29,375 bases of DNA from Bryobacterales bacterium (GTDB taxonomy: Bacteria > Acidobacteriota > Terriglobia > Bryobacterales > Bryobacteraceae), in NCBI GenBank assembly GCA_016716385.1, contig JADJWL010000013.1, positions 1-29,375 on the forward strand, in the 5' to 3' direction. A program made the translations under genes and the position numbers. Under the pieces are notes generated by a model, which saw nothing but the letters and a program-made list of their open reading frames with translations, was not told the origin of the DNA and searched no databases. Of this stretch, positions 16,175 to 25,800 are shown piece after piece (position 1 is the stretch's first letter; each line of letters begins with the position of its first letter).

Positions 16175-16742
16175 ATATGTCCCGGTGGCCAAGCGCACCA
16201 GCCAGTCACGCAACCGCGGAGTGCCCGCCGAACCGCGCCGCTACACGCAAGACGAAATCGACAACCTGATCGGCTGCGCCAAGGTCGTCTCGGAGCCGCC
16301 GAAGCGCGACCTGAAGCTGGATCGCGGGCACTACGGCAACGACATGCGGCTGGAGTCGGCTGATGGCAAGCCGGAGTTCCGCGCCTTCATGCGGCGCAAC
16401 GAAGACCTGCCGGAGAACTTCTCCATCGGCCTCGTGTTTCTCCCGAAGGACGGCACCGGGGAGATTCTGCTGTTGCGGTGCAACGGTCCCCATGGCGGCT
16501 ACAACGACTCCTTCGACCCCGAGCACCCGCACTGGGGTTTCCATGTGCACCGCGCCAGCGCCGCGATGATCGAGGCCGGCCAGCGGCCCGAGAGGACGGC
16601 AACGGTGAACCAGGACTTCGCGTCCTATGAAGAGGCGCTACAGTATTTTCTGAGGACGACGAACGTTACCGATGCGCGGTTGCACTTTGCCGTCATCGCC
16701 CAGGGCACGCTGCCCTTCGCCGCACAGGAGCCAATCCCATGA
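16146..16742 (+). CDS. DUF6978-like hypothetical protein
   Basis: About 198 residues. ATG at 16146 follows AAGGA; a GTG at 16185 (MAKRTSQSRN) is an alternative that avoids overlap with the preceding gene. RRYTQDEIDNLIGCAKVVSE opens the conserved part. FRAFMRRNEDLPENFSIGLV, EILLLRCNGPHGGYNDSFDP, HPHWGFHVHRAS and YFLRTTNVTDARLHFAV follow. The order (TQ-E-x(n)-L, F-x(3)-RR, LLRCNGPH, H-H pair, helix ending in N-V-T) resembles DUF6978 proteins, which often precede a DUF1828 gene. Its stop overlaps the next ATG (ATGA). Function is unknown. It may belong to a small defence or toxin-antitoxin-like pair rather than to the Z1 operon, although the same strand and short spacing allow cotranscription. 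Confidence 0.6.
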   Translation: MSAFVARSVEYVPVAKRTSQSRNRGVPAEPRRYTQDEIDNLIGCAKVVSEPPKRDLKLDRGHYGNDMRLESADGKPEFRAFMRRNEDLPENFSIGLVFLPKDGTGEILLLRCNGPHGGYNDSFDPEHPHWGFHVHRASAAMIEAGQRPERTATVNQDFASYEEALQYFLRTTNVTDARLHFAVIAQGTLPFAAQEPIP

Positions 16743-17502
16743 CGGGAATGGAGCTATTGAAACAGCAGTTCAACGGTCACGTAGCATTCCGGGAGCGCCG
16801 GCCGGGCGTGGTCCAGGTGCTCGCGCCGCTGTTTCACGAAGACGGGGACATGGTGGACATCTTCCTCGACGAGACGGGCGACGGGTCCAACCGCGTGCGC
16901 ATCAGCGATCACGGCATGACCCTGATGCGGCTCACCTACCACGACAACCTGGACACGGAGAACAAGGTCCGGATCTTCAACCGCATCCTGGTTGAGAACC
17001 GGATCGCGGAGCAGGATGGGCGGCTGTTCCTCGACGCGGAACTTGGAGCGCTCTACCCGGCGATCCTGCAGTTCGCGCAGACGGTGGCCAAAGTCTCCAG
17101 CATGCAGTTCTTCAGGCGCGAGGCGATCCAGAGCCTGTTTTACGAGCAACTCGCCGAGTTTATCGAAGAGCGCTCGCCGCGTTCAGCCCGCGCGCCCGCG
17201 TGCTGCCGGTCCCGGACCATGACGAATACGAGGTGGACTACCAGTTGGACGCGGGTCCGCGCCCGGTGTACCTGTTCGGCGTAAGGGACAACGACAAGGC
17301 CCGTTTGGCCACGATTTCGTGCCTGGAGTTCCAGCGCCGGCGGCTCCCGTTCAAGAGCGTGATGGTCCACCAGGATTTCGAGGGCGGGCTGACGAGGAAG
17401 GATCGCACGCGGATTACGAGCGCGGCCGACAAGCAGTTTCCGTCGCTCGACGACTTCCGCGAGAACGGCGCGCTGTTCCTGGAACGGGAGCGGGCGGCGT
17501 AG
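16739..17502 (+). CDS. DUF1828/DUF1829 protein, one-base frameshift
   Basis: About 254 residues if one missing base is restored near 17165. DUF1828 is at about 10-100: VQVLAPLFHEDGDMVDIFLD, RVRISDHGMTLMRLTY, then NRIAEQDGRLFLDAELGAL. A helical linker (FFRREAIQSLFYEQLAEFIE) leads into DUF1829 in the next frame: VLPVPDHDEYEVDYQLDAGP, YLFGVRDNDKARLATISCLE, KSVMVHQDFEGGLTRKDRTR and DKQFPSLDDFRENG. DUF1828 proteins are common on mobile elements but have no settled function; the beta-rich N-terminal part looks like a small regulatory or nuclease-like fold. It is coupled to the preceding DUF6978-like gene. The stop TAG at 17500-17502 abuts the stop of the convergent PIN gene. Confidence 0.8.
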
Positions 17503-18068
17503 TCAAAGCAGCTCGGCGAAGGACTGTAACTCGCCCGCCGTCGCCACGAGGCCCTGGCGCGTCAGCGTAGCCAGATACGCCTCCACGCTGTAGGGCGGGT
17601 TGACAAGCCGCGCCCGGACCTTCCGCACGGCGCTGCAAAAGACGCCGGGCGCCGGGCTCAGATGACGAGAAATGCATCCAGGTGCTGCGCTTCGAGGTGA
17701 AAAGGGGCGAGCGCCGTTTCGGGGAAATCCTTTAGGTTCTGCGTCACGATGACATCGCATCGCCCGACGATGGCCGCCGCGAGCACGTGCCGGTCATCGG
17801 GGTCAGGAAGGGACAGCGCCGGAATCAGCGGCTCATAGCCGGTGACCAGGCTATCCCGCGTCGCCCGGTCCATCAGGTCGCGCGTTCTCTCAAGCGCCAC
17901 GCGGTCCCGCTCCGGCTCGTTCCGCAGCAGGGCCTCCATCCATTCCCGGTGAATGCCGGCGGACCACTTCGCCTTGAAGATATCCGTGACCGCCAGTTGC
18001 AGAAAGACATCGCGGAGCGGGGCCGGATAGAGCACGTTCGCATCGAGAAGCGCCGTGTCATGGCTCAT
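17503..18068 (-). CDS. PIN-domain toxin, VapC-like; one-base frameshift
   Basis: 188 residues if one base is restored near 17660. Start MSHDTALLDANVLYPAPLRD at 18068. PIN acidic residues are visible: LLDANVLYP (first Asp), REWMEALLRNEP (Glu), LSLPDPDDRHVLAAAIVGRC (Asp pair) and VIVTQNLKDFPETAL (fourth acidic site). The C-terminus in the other frame, HLSPAPGVFCSAVRKVRARL then GLVATAGELQSFAELL, is the usual tail of this PIN_3-like group. PIN toxins are Mg-dependent RNases. The ATG overlaps the antitoxin's TGA (ATGA), the standard layout of a two-gene toxin-antitoxin operon. Without the missing base the protein stops at residue 136, after the catalytic core. Confidence 0.85.
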
Positions 18069-18523
18069 GGCCGGTCGTAGCCCATTTCGAGCTCTTGCGC
18101 CTCGCGGGCGAGCGGCATCGAGTACCGCTTCGCGTTCCTGATCGATCTTCGACCCGTAGGCCATCACGTCTTCCAGGCGAATGCTGGCGCTTTGGCGACC
18201 TGCGGTGCGGCAGGACGTTGTCATCGAGGAGCTTGATCAGGTACGGCCGCGAGACGTTCAGGACCTCGGCGGCCTGACCGTCGTCAGCCCTGGCGTTTTC
18301 CGGGATCAGGGTCACGCCGCGGCCTGACGCCATCGCTTCCAGAATCGAGCAGGGCGACCGCGCCCGCTGGCAGCTCCAGCGGCTTTTCCTGGCCATCCTC
18401 GCGGACGCGCAGCGACAAGGGGCGCTTCTGCCGCACAAAAGGGGACAAGACTTGGCCGGACACGCGCGCCATCGCCGCGTCCTGCGCTGAGGGCGGTAGT
18501 TCTCTGTGGGCAAGCATGGTCAT
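18065..18523 (-). CDS. Excisionase-type HTH antitoxin of the PIN module, with compensating frameshifts
   Basis: About 152 residues. Start MTMLAHRELPPSAQDAAMAR at 18523, with AGAGGAGA six bases upstream. The sheet-rich start (RPLSLRVREDGQEKPLELPA) is followed in other frames by LDILEAMASGRGVTLIPENA and a MerR/excisionase helix-turn-helix, AAEVLNVSRPYLIKLLDDNV with LPHR. The tail is IRLEDVMAYGSKIDQEREAV and LAREAQELEMGYDRP. This is the known antitoxin type that precedes PIN toxins of this group. Four or so indels cancel out over the length. It would bind the palindrome at 18578-18612 and repress the operon. Confidence 0.75.
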
Positions 18524-18577
18524 GGCGATCTCCTCTTCGTTTCTACCCCATTCTACGCCGTAAACGAAATAAATGCA

Positions 18578-18612
18578 CCAAAGGCATTATATGAAAGACT
18601 TCGCACCTTTGG
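18578..18612 (-). promoter_or_regulatory. Promoter and operator of the PIN toxin-antitoxin operon
   Basis: Inverted repeat CCAAAGG (18578-18584) / CCTTTGG (18606-18612). A perfect minus-strand -10 hexamer TATAAT lies between the arms (complement of 18586-18591). One flanking base pair further also matches. A repressor bound here would cover the -10, which fits autoregulation by the antitoxin whose gene starts about 55 bases downstream. No good -35 was seen. Confidence 0.6.
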
Positions 18613-18825
18613 CGGGCCGGGGGCGGGCCGGGGCTCATCCGAGCCACGACCGTGAACAATGAGCGCATCATGCAGTTCAGCCTGCGCGTTGGCAACGCGT
18701 GTTTCGGTCTGCGTAGGGCTTGGGAACCGCATCCGCCCGCTCCCGCAGGCGGCTATCGCGGTTTGCGCTGCGTGCCGATGTCGCCGGCGACGGCGGGCGA
18801 TGGCCCGATCCGCAGAGAACGCACC

Positions 18826-20337
18826 CTACTCCCGCAGGCGCCGCACCGTGTAGGCGGCGATGCGGGTGGACAGCGGCTCCTCTTCGGCGCTCCGATGCCC
18901 GATGGACGCAGCTTTCGAACACCCGGTCCGCCACGAGGTTGTCGACGCGCAATGTCACTCTTTTTCGTCCCACGAGACCGACGCCCCCGTGACTGACCGG
19001 CGGCGTCACGTCCGTCTTCGGTGAGCCGTATTGGCCGTGATAGCGGTAGTAGTAGTGGCTCATGGCTGGTTCGCGGATTCCCGGCCGCTGTGCGGTCCAC
19101 CGGCCCCGGTGAACGTGAGCTCGAAGCCCGTCCTGGTGAGCCGCATGTGCTGGATGTCCATCGGGACGCGGCCCGTGTAGACGGGCGCTGGATGCCTTCG
19201 GTGGCTCCCAGATGCGGGAGGTCTGGGCGATGTAGAGAGCTCTTGCCGTCGGGCGCCAGGGCCAGCCTGGTTGCTCCGGGCGGAGTCCGTTGGCCTCGAA
19301 GAGAATGAACGCCGCGCCCTGCCAGACGCCGCCGACCTTTTCGAGTCCGCCCGCAGGACGCGGGATAAGTCCAGTCGGCCACCAGCATCTGCCCGCTGTA
19401 GGGTCCGGAACGCGCCGCCGCTTGTGTCCACGGCGGCCGGCGACCCGAACCGCCATGTCGAACTGGGGAATTTGATGGCGGGCTGCTTGCGCTTCCGTCC
19501 AGCTCTTCCACGCGAATGTCGACTGGGCGCGGACGGCGAAGTCCGGGTGCGAGTTGAGTGAGGAGGGATGCCCGTGGGAATGCGCCTTCGGTGACGTGAT
19601 GGAGCGGAGGTGCCGATCCAGTCGCCTGGTTGTCCACGGCGAAGAGGTCGCCTTCGGGGTGACGACGAGGCCGTTTGGCTGTGGAAGCCGCAGGCGAACA
19701 GCTTTGTTTCGCGCTGGGGCGTCACCTGGACGATGCAGCCGCGGTAGAGGGTGGCGCGTAGTGGCCGACGCGATTCACGAGTCCCGGTTTGGGCTCGCGG
19801 GAGGCGCGGCCGCGGTCCGTGAGGGCGCCGCGGACGGGCAGGCGCGGACGGCGGGCGCCGGTTGAACCGCCCATCGAGACGTAGAAGTTGCCGGCGGCGT
19901 CGCGCGGGGCCGGAGATGAACTCGTGGTAGTTGCCGCTCGCGCCCCAGGCGTCGGAGAGGGTTTCGTAGAGGTCGGCTTTGCCGTCGGCGTTGGTGTCGA
20001 CGACGCGTCAGCTCCGGCAGGTGGACGACGAAGAACTCGCTGGGTTTGCCGGCGAGCACGCCGAGCGGGGCCTGGAAGCCGAGGCGAAGCGGTTCCACTG
20101 GGCCGTGGCCCGGTCGTAGATGTAGAGGCCGCCGCGGCGGAAGGTGGCGGCGAGCGATCCGTCGGGGGTGAAGGTGACGGCGGGACGACTCGGGGCGATG
20201 CCGCGCGGCATGGGGACGTTCTCGACGCGGTAGCTGGTGGGCGGCGCCTGCGCCCAGGCGGCGGCGGCCAGGAGCCAGACGGCGTACTTGATGGCGCCGG
20301 CGTTCATTTCGCGGGCGTTCATTTCGCCGGCGTTCAT
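18826..20337 (-). pseudogene. PVC-type secreted beta-propeller (heme-binding/PQQ-dehydrogenase-like), heavily frameshifted
   Basis: Start MNAGEMNAREMNAGAIKYAV with a signal peptide (WLLAAAAWAQA). Across many frames one can read PAVTFTPDGSLAATFRRGGL, VVDTNADGKADLYETLS, GNYHEFISGPARDAAGNFYV, then KLFACGFHSQ, NGLVVTPEGDLFAVDNQGDW and SGQMLVADWTYPRV. The last part is MSHYYYRYHGQYGSPKTDVT and KRVTLRVDNLVADRVFE, ending at a TAG at 18826. NADGKADLYE and VDNQGDW are the blade motifs of the PVC-type heme-binding/membrane-bound dehydrogenase propellers, found mainly in Planctomycetes, Verrucomicrobia and Acidobacteria. It follows the cytochrome gene with an ATGA overlap. A periplasmic sugar or alcohol oxidation pair is plausible but unproven. 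Around ten frame changes are needed. Confidence 0.7.
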
Positions 20338-20343
20338 TTCGCC
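20304..20343 (-). repeat. Three tandem 15-base units over a stop/start overlap
   Basis: On the minus strand GCGAAATGAACGCCG is repeated three times with one base varied. Each unit carries ATGA. The first TGA ends the cytochrome gene (20334-20336), and ATGs at 20337, 20322 and 20307 offer three in-frame starts for the propeller gene. Confidence 0.75.
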
Positions 20344-22700
20344 TCCATGGTGAGTGTGAACTCGACGTTCTCGCCTTGGGGGATTTGCGGCGTGCGCAGC
20401 GAGAGGCGCGCGGGACCGGCTTCGACCCACATCGGGCGGTCGACGCGGGGCAGGCGGAAGGTGCGGCGGATGCCGCGGGCAGGGCATCGATGCGTCTCGA
20501 ACACGTCGCGGCCGTCGAAGTTCTAGTGGAACTCCGGGACGCCGTCGACGATGCGGTAGCCGCGGAAGCGCCGGTCGGGGATGCGCTCGGGATCGCCGGC
20601 GCGGATGGGAAAGGGGGCGCGGTAGAAGACTGGGCCGAGGGGCTTCGTGGTGGGCGTCGGTTCGTTTCGTCGACCTTTTTGCGGTAGAGCGTGCCGCTCA
20701 TGTCGAGTAGCCGCCGCGCCAGGAGTAGAGCAGGCGGCACTCGGCGGCGTCGAAGCCAGGGACACGCCGCCCGGCAACCCGACGGCGATGGCGGCCGGGG
20801 TGGCTTTCGGGCATGTCCCCAGCGCACGACGACGGCTTCGTCCGCGGGGACGGGGCGTGCTTCCGGGGTCGTCGCCGGTGTCGCGGCGGCGCAGACCGAG
20901 ACGGGAGCTTGGGGCCGAGGTCCAGGGCCGCCCAGAGAGAGGCGATGTTGGCTTCGCGCTGTTGGCCGGCTTGGTCCGCGAAGAACTGGGGCATCGACGT
21001 GCCGAGACGATGCGGCCCGGATCGCGGATCCAGCGGCCGAACCAGTCGTAGCGGAGGCGGGCGGTGGCGTTGATCAGTTGGGGCCCTCTTCGCCGAGCGA
21101 CCGGTAGTCGCCCCAGTCGTGGCAGCTCAGGCAGTCGAGCCCGCCGCGCTCGCCGTCGGCTGAGAACAGGTCGAGACCCTGCTTTCTGCGTGCGGCGTCC
21201 GTTGGCGGGGGAGGCGCGCCGTCGCCGGGACGGACGCCCGCGCCTTTGGCCAGGGCTTCGACGAACGCGGCTCCGGAGGCCTCGGGGAAACGGGGCATGC
21301 GGATGGCGCGCGTGGTGGATGCGGGAATCGCCGAGGACGACCCGGCGGATCCAGGCGGTCCGCAGCCGGCGCCGGCGCCATCGAGCGGCGGAACGGCCCG
21401 GGCGATGGCGAACGGGTCGCCCCACTCGGTGCGGTGGCAGCTCACGCAGCCGAGCGTGCGCGTGTCGCGCCACAGCTTATGGACGGGCGCGGGATGCGCG
21501 TCGGTGACGTTGATGTAGGCGGTGAGCGCCCGCTCGCCTTCGCGGAAGGTGAAGCGGGGCAGTCCGGCGGGCGGTTCGGCGGCGAGGCAGCCTTCGCCGG
21601 CGCGCAATGCGCTCCAGGGCTTGGCGGCGGCGGCGGCGCGATCCCGGCAATCTCGTGGCAGCTGTGCAGCGCGCTGTGTCCACGGCGGCACGTCCGACGC
21701 GGGATCGCCCTGTGCGGGGGCCTGTTCGAACTCTGCCTTGTGCGAGTCCATCAGGTACTCGGCCAACTGCAGGGCTTCGGTTTCGCTCAGCAGCCGGGCA
21801 TGCGGCGGTTGGGGATTACGGCTTCCGGCTCGGACAGCAGCGCTTTGAGCCCGTCGCGGTCGTACTTGGACCCCAGTCCTTCGAGCACGAGGCGGTTGCG
21901 GTGGCAGGCAGCGCAGCCGAGCGCCGAGTAGAGTTCGTTGCCCTTGGCGCCGGTGTGGACGCTGAGGCGTCTGTCGGATTCCGCCGGTTGCCCGCGATCA
22001 AGCGACGCGAGGTAGGCCACGACGTGCGGGCGGTCCTCGTCGCGGAGGATCTGGGGCATGCGCGCTCCGGCGCGAAAGGCGCGCGGATCCCGCAGCCAGC
22101 CGTCGAGCCAGGCGGCTTTCGCTCTCTCGCCGATGCGGCTCAGTCGGGGTCCCGAGCGCGCGGTGAGACCGGGTGCGGCGTGGCAGGCGACGCAGCCCAT
22201 CTCCTCGGCCAGGACGCGTCCCTGTTCGGCGGCGAGCGCGTGGCGGTCACCGGCTTCCGGCTGGTGGAAGAACGCCGACGCCGGGACGGGCTCTTCGGCA
22301 AACGTGGCCGCTTTCCAGCGCAGTTGCAGCCGCGCGGGGCCGCCGGCGGCGGAACCGGATGGTCAGCGGGTGGCATCCGGACGTGAGCGCGACGCCTCGC
22401 GAGGCGTCCTGTCCGTTCACCGTCACCGAGGCCTCGCCGCCTTCGGTGTCCGCGCGCAGCACGTGTTCGCCGCCTTCGGTCACGGAAAGCAGACCCGTCC
22501 AGACGGCTTCCGCTTGCGGCGCCGCGGCCGGGTGCAAGGTGGGGAACGCCGGCCTCGAGGAAGGTTGGGAGACGGGGTGACAAACACCGTGCGCCGCCTG
22601 CAGCGGCCCGCAGTCCCCGGACGGGTTCCTGTGTTTAGGCGCGCGCGTACAGGCACGGCGAGACAGAGAACCGCCAGCAGCACCCCGTGACGAAAGTCAT
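20334..22700 (-). pseudogene. Secreted multihaem cytochrome c with PA14-like N-terminal domain, frameshifted
   Basis: From an ATG at about 22700 a signal peptide is readable (GVLLAVLCLAVPVRA). A PA14-like sugar-binding domain follows (AEAVWTGLLSVTEGGEHVLR, ASVTVNGQDASRG). Then come CxxCH haem sites: CVACH, CAACH, CVSCH and CLSCH, each next to cytochrome-like segments such as GPRLSRIGERAKAAWLDGWL and RMPQILRDEDRPHVVAYLAS. A fifth, CTSCHEIAGI, is split by one missing base near 21655. The C-terminal part (PDRRFRGYRIVDGVPEFHYN) ends VEFTLTMEAK. Haems would be attached in the periplasm and pass electrons, probably from the beta-propeller protein encoded next. About 789 residues if intact, crossing many frames. 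Confidence 0.75.
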
Positions 22701-22733
22701 CAAGGGTTGATTCTACATTTTCCTGGCGGCCGG

Positions 22734-25133
22734 TCAGTAGCGGGCGGTCGTACGGCGTCCGGCTCTCTTCGCCGCGCAGCCAGACGCAGAGCGGCGCGTG
22801 GGGCACCCGGCGAAGGCCAGTGCAGAGCAATGCAGACGCTGCTTCTGGCTGTCATCGGCGATTGGCACCGGCAGACTGGCGACGGGGTTGCCGTTGACCT
22901 CGTCCCCACCTTCTCGATGGTCTCGAGGTCCTGGCCTTCGAGCACCCCGGCGAACGCTCCGTCGCCGGCATCCGTCGGTGAGCCGGAAGGTCTCAATGCG
23001 CGGCGCGCGCACGACGCGCCCGAGTTCGTACGGCTCTGACGCACCTTCGAGCGGATTGATCACCTGCCCCAGAACCGTGCAGCCGGCCCGGCCCACCGCG
23101 CCCGGTCGAACGACAGAAACAGGACTCGCCGGAGGCCAGGCGGAGCCGCGCCTGCGCCGACTGCTCGCCGGCGCGCACCGGAAACGGTCCCCAGGCGCAG
23201 GGCGGATTCGGCGCAGGTGAGGGAGACGGACGCGGTCGGGGCGGCGTGCGTCACGCGCATCCCGAAGCTGGCGAAGGACTGGGCCGGAGTTCGCCGGTCC
23301 TGAGGAGGATGCCGAAGTCGCGCGGCAGCGAGGCCCACCGCGACGATGCGGGGTCTGGGGCCGGCGATCTCCGCCCCGCCCGCGACGGTGAGCGGCGCGC
23401 TGCGTCCGGCCACGTGCAGGCGCAGCGTCAGTTTCGCGCCGCGTTCGGCGCCGAGCCAGCGGGTCGCCCGGATGGATCGCGACGCGGAGCCGTCTTCCGG
23501 CGAACTCGACGCCGTCGGCTTCGATGCGTTCGATGCGGTCGAGGTGGTGCCGCGCAGGGTGAGCGGCTGCCCGGTCTCGCCGAGGTTCAGGCGGAGCGGG
23601 GGCCCGTCAACGTCGGGGCTCGGCCTGAATCTCAATCTCGGCGGCATCGACGCGTCCGCCGGCGCCTGCGCGAGCAGAAGGTGATAGGTGCCGGGCTGCC
23701 CCGCGGGTGTCGATCTCGGTTTCCATGCGCGTCTGGCGGCCAAGACGCGGACCTTTCCGGCAGACGGAACGGGAGTTCGACGGGCTCGCGGAAGCGTTCG
23801 TCGGGACCCGCAGGCGGCTTTCTCGATGAACTGCAAGTCGGACTCGGGCGCCTCGACCGTCACGGGAACCCTGCCGCGGCCGGCAAGCAGGCGGTCCCTG
23901 CGATTCGGCGGTGAGCCGCGCCTCGGAGAGGTTGGGTTGTTCGTGGACGTGGATCAGGCCGCCGACCCTCACGGACTCCCAATCCCAGCGTCCTTCGATC
24001 CTGGCTAGACGCCGGGTTCGAGGTTCGTCCGCCGAAGATCGACCTCCAGACCACGCCGTCGGCGTCCACTTTCACCGGCGCCTTGTAGCGCTCGCCGTTC
24101 TCATGCCGCAGCGTCCAGTCTTCGACGCGGGCCAGCAGCGGCCAGTCCTCGCCCGCGGCCTGCAGGGAGCGGTGAGGCGGCCTCCATCGGAACGTGCAGC
24201 GCGCGCTTCAACTCCAGGGCCGGCGCCTGTGCGTCCGGCAGACGCGTGGCCCCACACAGACCTGCCGGGTACGAGGCTGTACCGCCTCCCGGCGGGCGCA
24301 GAGCGTCACTGTCCTGCCGTCCCGTTTTGCGCGAAGGTGGAGCGCAGGTCCATCTTGGGGAACATGAGCGTTCGCAGATTGGCGAACAGCGCCGCGCCGC
24401 CGGCTGCGATGCCGACCGTGTTGCCGAAGAACAGTCCCGCGACCGATGCCGCCAGCGCCGCCGACTGCTGCATCCGCACCCCTGGGGCCCGGAGGCGCCG
24501 CGGATCGCAGGTCGATAGCGCCGGATTCAGAGTCCGCAGCAATGCCATCGTCTGCTGGTCGGGAGGCGCGTCGCGGTTGATGCGGGCGTCACGCCGTAGC
24601 GCGACGCGAACGTCAGAGCGCCGAATCCATATCCTGCCCGGTGATTGTTTGCCGCTGGCCTTGCGCGATTGCGCGGATCAGCATCTCGGTTTGCGTGGTC
24701 TGGTCGGCGTATTCGGCAGAGTTGCACCAGGAGTTGAGGGTCCTTGTTCACCGCGGCCTGCATCTTCCCGCGGTTCAGACCGGCTGACCTCAGAACACAC
24801 CGACGATCCGCACCTCTTGGAGCGTCCACTCCGCGGCTTTCGCCGGCGGGGTGCGTCGAGAAGGATCACCCCGGAGCCGTCCGACGTCCGAGGGCCAGTG
24901 CCGATCTCTCCTTGCTGTTCTCTCTGCTCCTGACCCGGCTCGTAGCGGAGAACGTAACCGGCTTCCGCGCGGTTCCCCCTGGTGAGCGGACGGAAGCGGA
25001 TCGAGGGGTCAAGAAGTGCGCCGGGCTTGACTTGAAGCTGGAATTCGCCGATTGGATTGCCCCCAGGGCAGGCGAGCGGGGGAGCCGCGATCAGGCAGGA
25101 AGCCAGCAGAGACAACGAAAGGACGCGCCACAT
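22734..25133 (-). pseudogene. Large secreted protein of unknown function, heavily frameshifted
   Basis: ATG at 25133 starts MWRVLSLSLLASCLIAAPPL followed by ACPGGNPIGEFQLQVKPG, a Sec signal peptide. The mature part, read across frames, includes FRPLTRGNRAEAGYVLRYEP, VQLCEYADQTTQTEMLIRAI, ALTFASRYGVTP, then SVAGLFFGNTVGIAAGGAAL (hydrophobic), ARVEDWTLRHENGERYK, VLGQVINPLEGASEPYELGR, RAPRIETFRLTD, VLEGQDLETIEKVG and VWLRGEESRTPYDRPLL. Length would be about 800 residues. The second half is beta-rich and could be Ig-like or adhesion-type, but I do not recognise the family. It lies between zapA and the cytochrome gene in the same direction. Neither the number nor the position of its frame breaks is fully resolved. 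Confidence 0.45.
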
Positions 25134-25192
25134 GATTCTTATCGTATTGACGCATAAGACGCGCCAGAAGACGATCCGGCTACGCGCGTTCG

Positions 25193-25486
25193 TCAAAACC
25201 TGGTCGAGAAGAACGTTGAGCTGCCCGCTCTTCTGCCCGATGCGGTCGAGGCTTTGGAGGGTCGTCTCGAGATCCCGGAGCTTGTCGGCCAGGTGCAGGC
25301 AGCCGAGCACGGCGAGCTTCGCCGTATCGGCGTTGGGCATTTTGCGGGACAGGTCCGTGCAGCATCGTGTGTCGATCCCGGCGCTCTGGGCGAGCCGCTC
25401 CACTTCGCGCGGATCTCCTGCGCCAGCAGGGAGTACGACTGGCCGAGAATCGTGATGCGGACCGGACGCTTTGCCGCGTCGCTCAT
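25193..25486 (-). CDS. zapA: Cell division protein ZapA, frame interrupted
   Basis: About 97 residues. Start MSDAAKRPVRITILGQSYSL followed by LAQ; another frame continues REVERLAQSA and DLSRKMPNADTAKLAVLGCL, HLADKLRDLETTLQSLDRIG, then LNVLLDQVL. This is ZapA: an N-terminal beta-hairpin (VRITILGQSYSL), the AVLAAL-like core helix and a C-terminal coiled coil. ZapA binds FtsZ at midcell and bundles protofilaments. The first and last segments share one frame and the middle another, so at least two cancelling indels lie within 290 bases. It follows the coiled-coil gene by three bases, an arrangement seen where zapA sits next to a ZapB-like partner. Confidence 0.8.
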   Translation of the reverse strand: MSDAAKRPVRITILGQSYSLLAQEIRAKWSGSPRAPGSTHDAARTCPAKCPTPIRRSSPCSAACTWPTSSGISRRPSKASTASGRRAGSSTFFSTRF

Positions 25487-25489
25487 TGC

Positions 25490-25800
25490 CTACGCTCCGC
25501 TGAGCTGGTCGATCTGGCCGAGCAGCTTCTCGATCCGGCTGCGGACCTTCTTTGCGGTCGGCCCGCAGCGAATCGATTTCGTCCTGGGAGGCCGGTAAGC
25601 TGCTCCTCAGTCTCCGTGAGCTTCTTCTCCACCGCCTGCTTTTCGAGGAGCAGAACTTCCTTCTCTTCCTGCAGAGCCTCTTTGTCCTGACGCAGGCGGC
25701 TCACCAGTTGCACCGCCTGAATCACGCGGTCTTCAAGGCTGAGGGAATCGGCTTCGGGATCGGCTGGTTCCATGGGCAACAGCTCCGGATCAGACTTCAT
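25490..25800 (-). CDS. ZapB-like coiled-coil protein
   Basis: About 103 residues from an ATG at 25800. An acidic start (MKSDPELLPMEPADPEADSL) is followed by one long coiled coil with heptad spacing (SLEDRVIQAVQLVSRLRQDK, EALQEEKEVLLLEKQAVEKK, LTETEEQLTGL). In a second frame it ends SRIEKLLGQIDQLSGA. Short coiled coils directly before zapA are usually ZapB-type division factors, so a role at the Z-ring is inferred from position and shape, not from a conserved motif. The ATG overlaps the TGA of rplT. One frame change lies near 25575. Confidence 0.6.

Noticed and set aside
18739..18840. Repeated CTCCCGCAGGCG at about 18739 and 18830
   Set aside because: Only two short copies in GC-rich DNA with no palindrome or spacing pattern; probably chance.
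19888..20526. Plus-strand frame with FAGVHFAGVHFAS repeats
   Set aside because: Produced by the tandem 15-base repeat on the opposite strand; the minus-strand cytochrome/propeller junction explains it.
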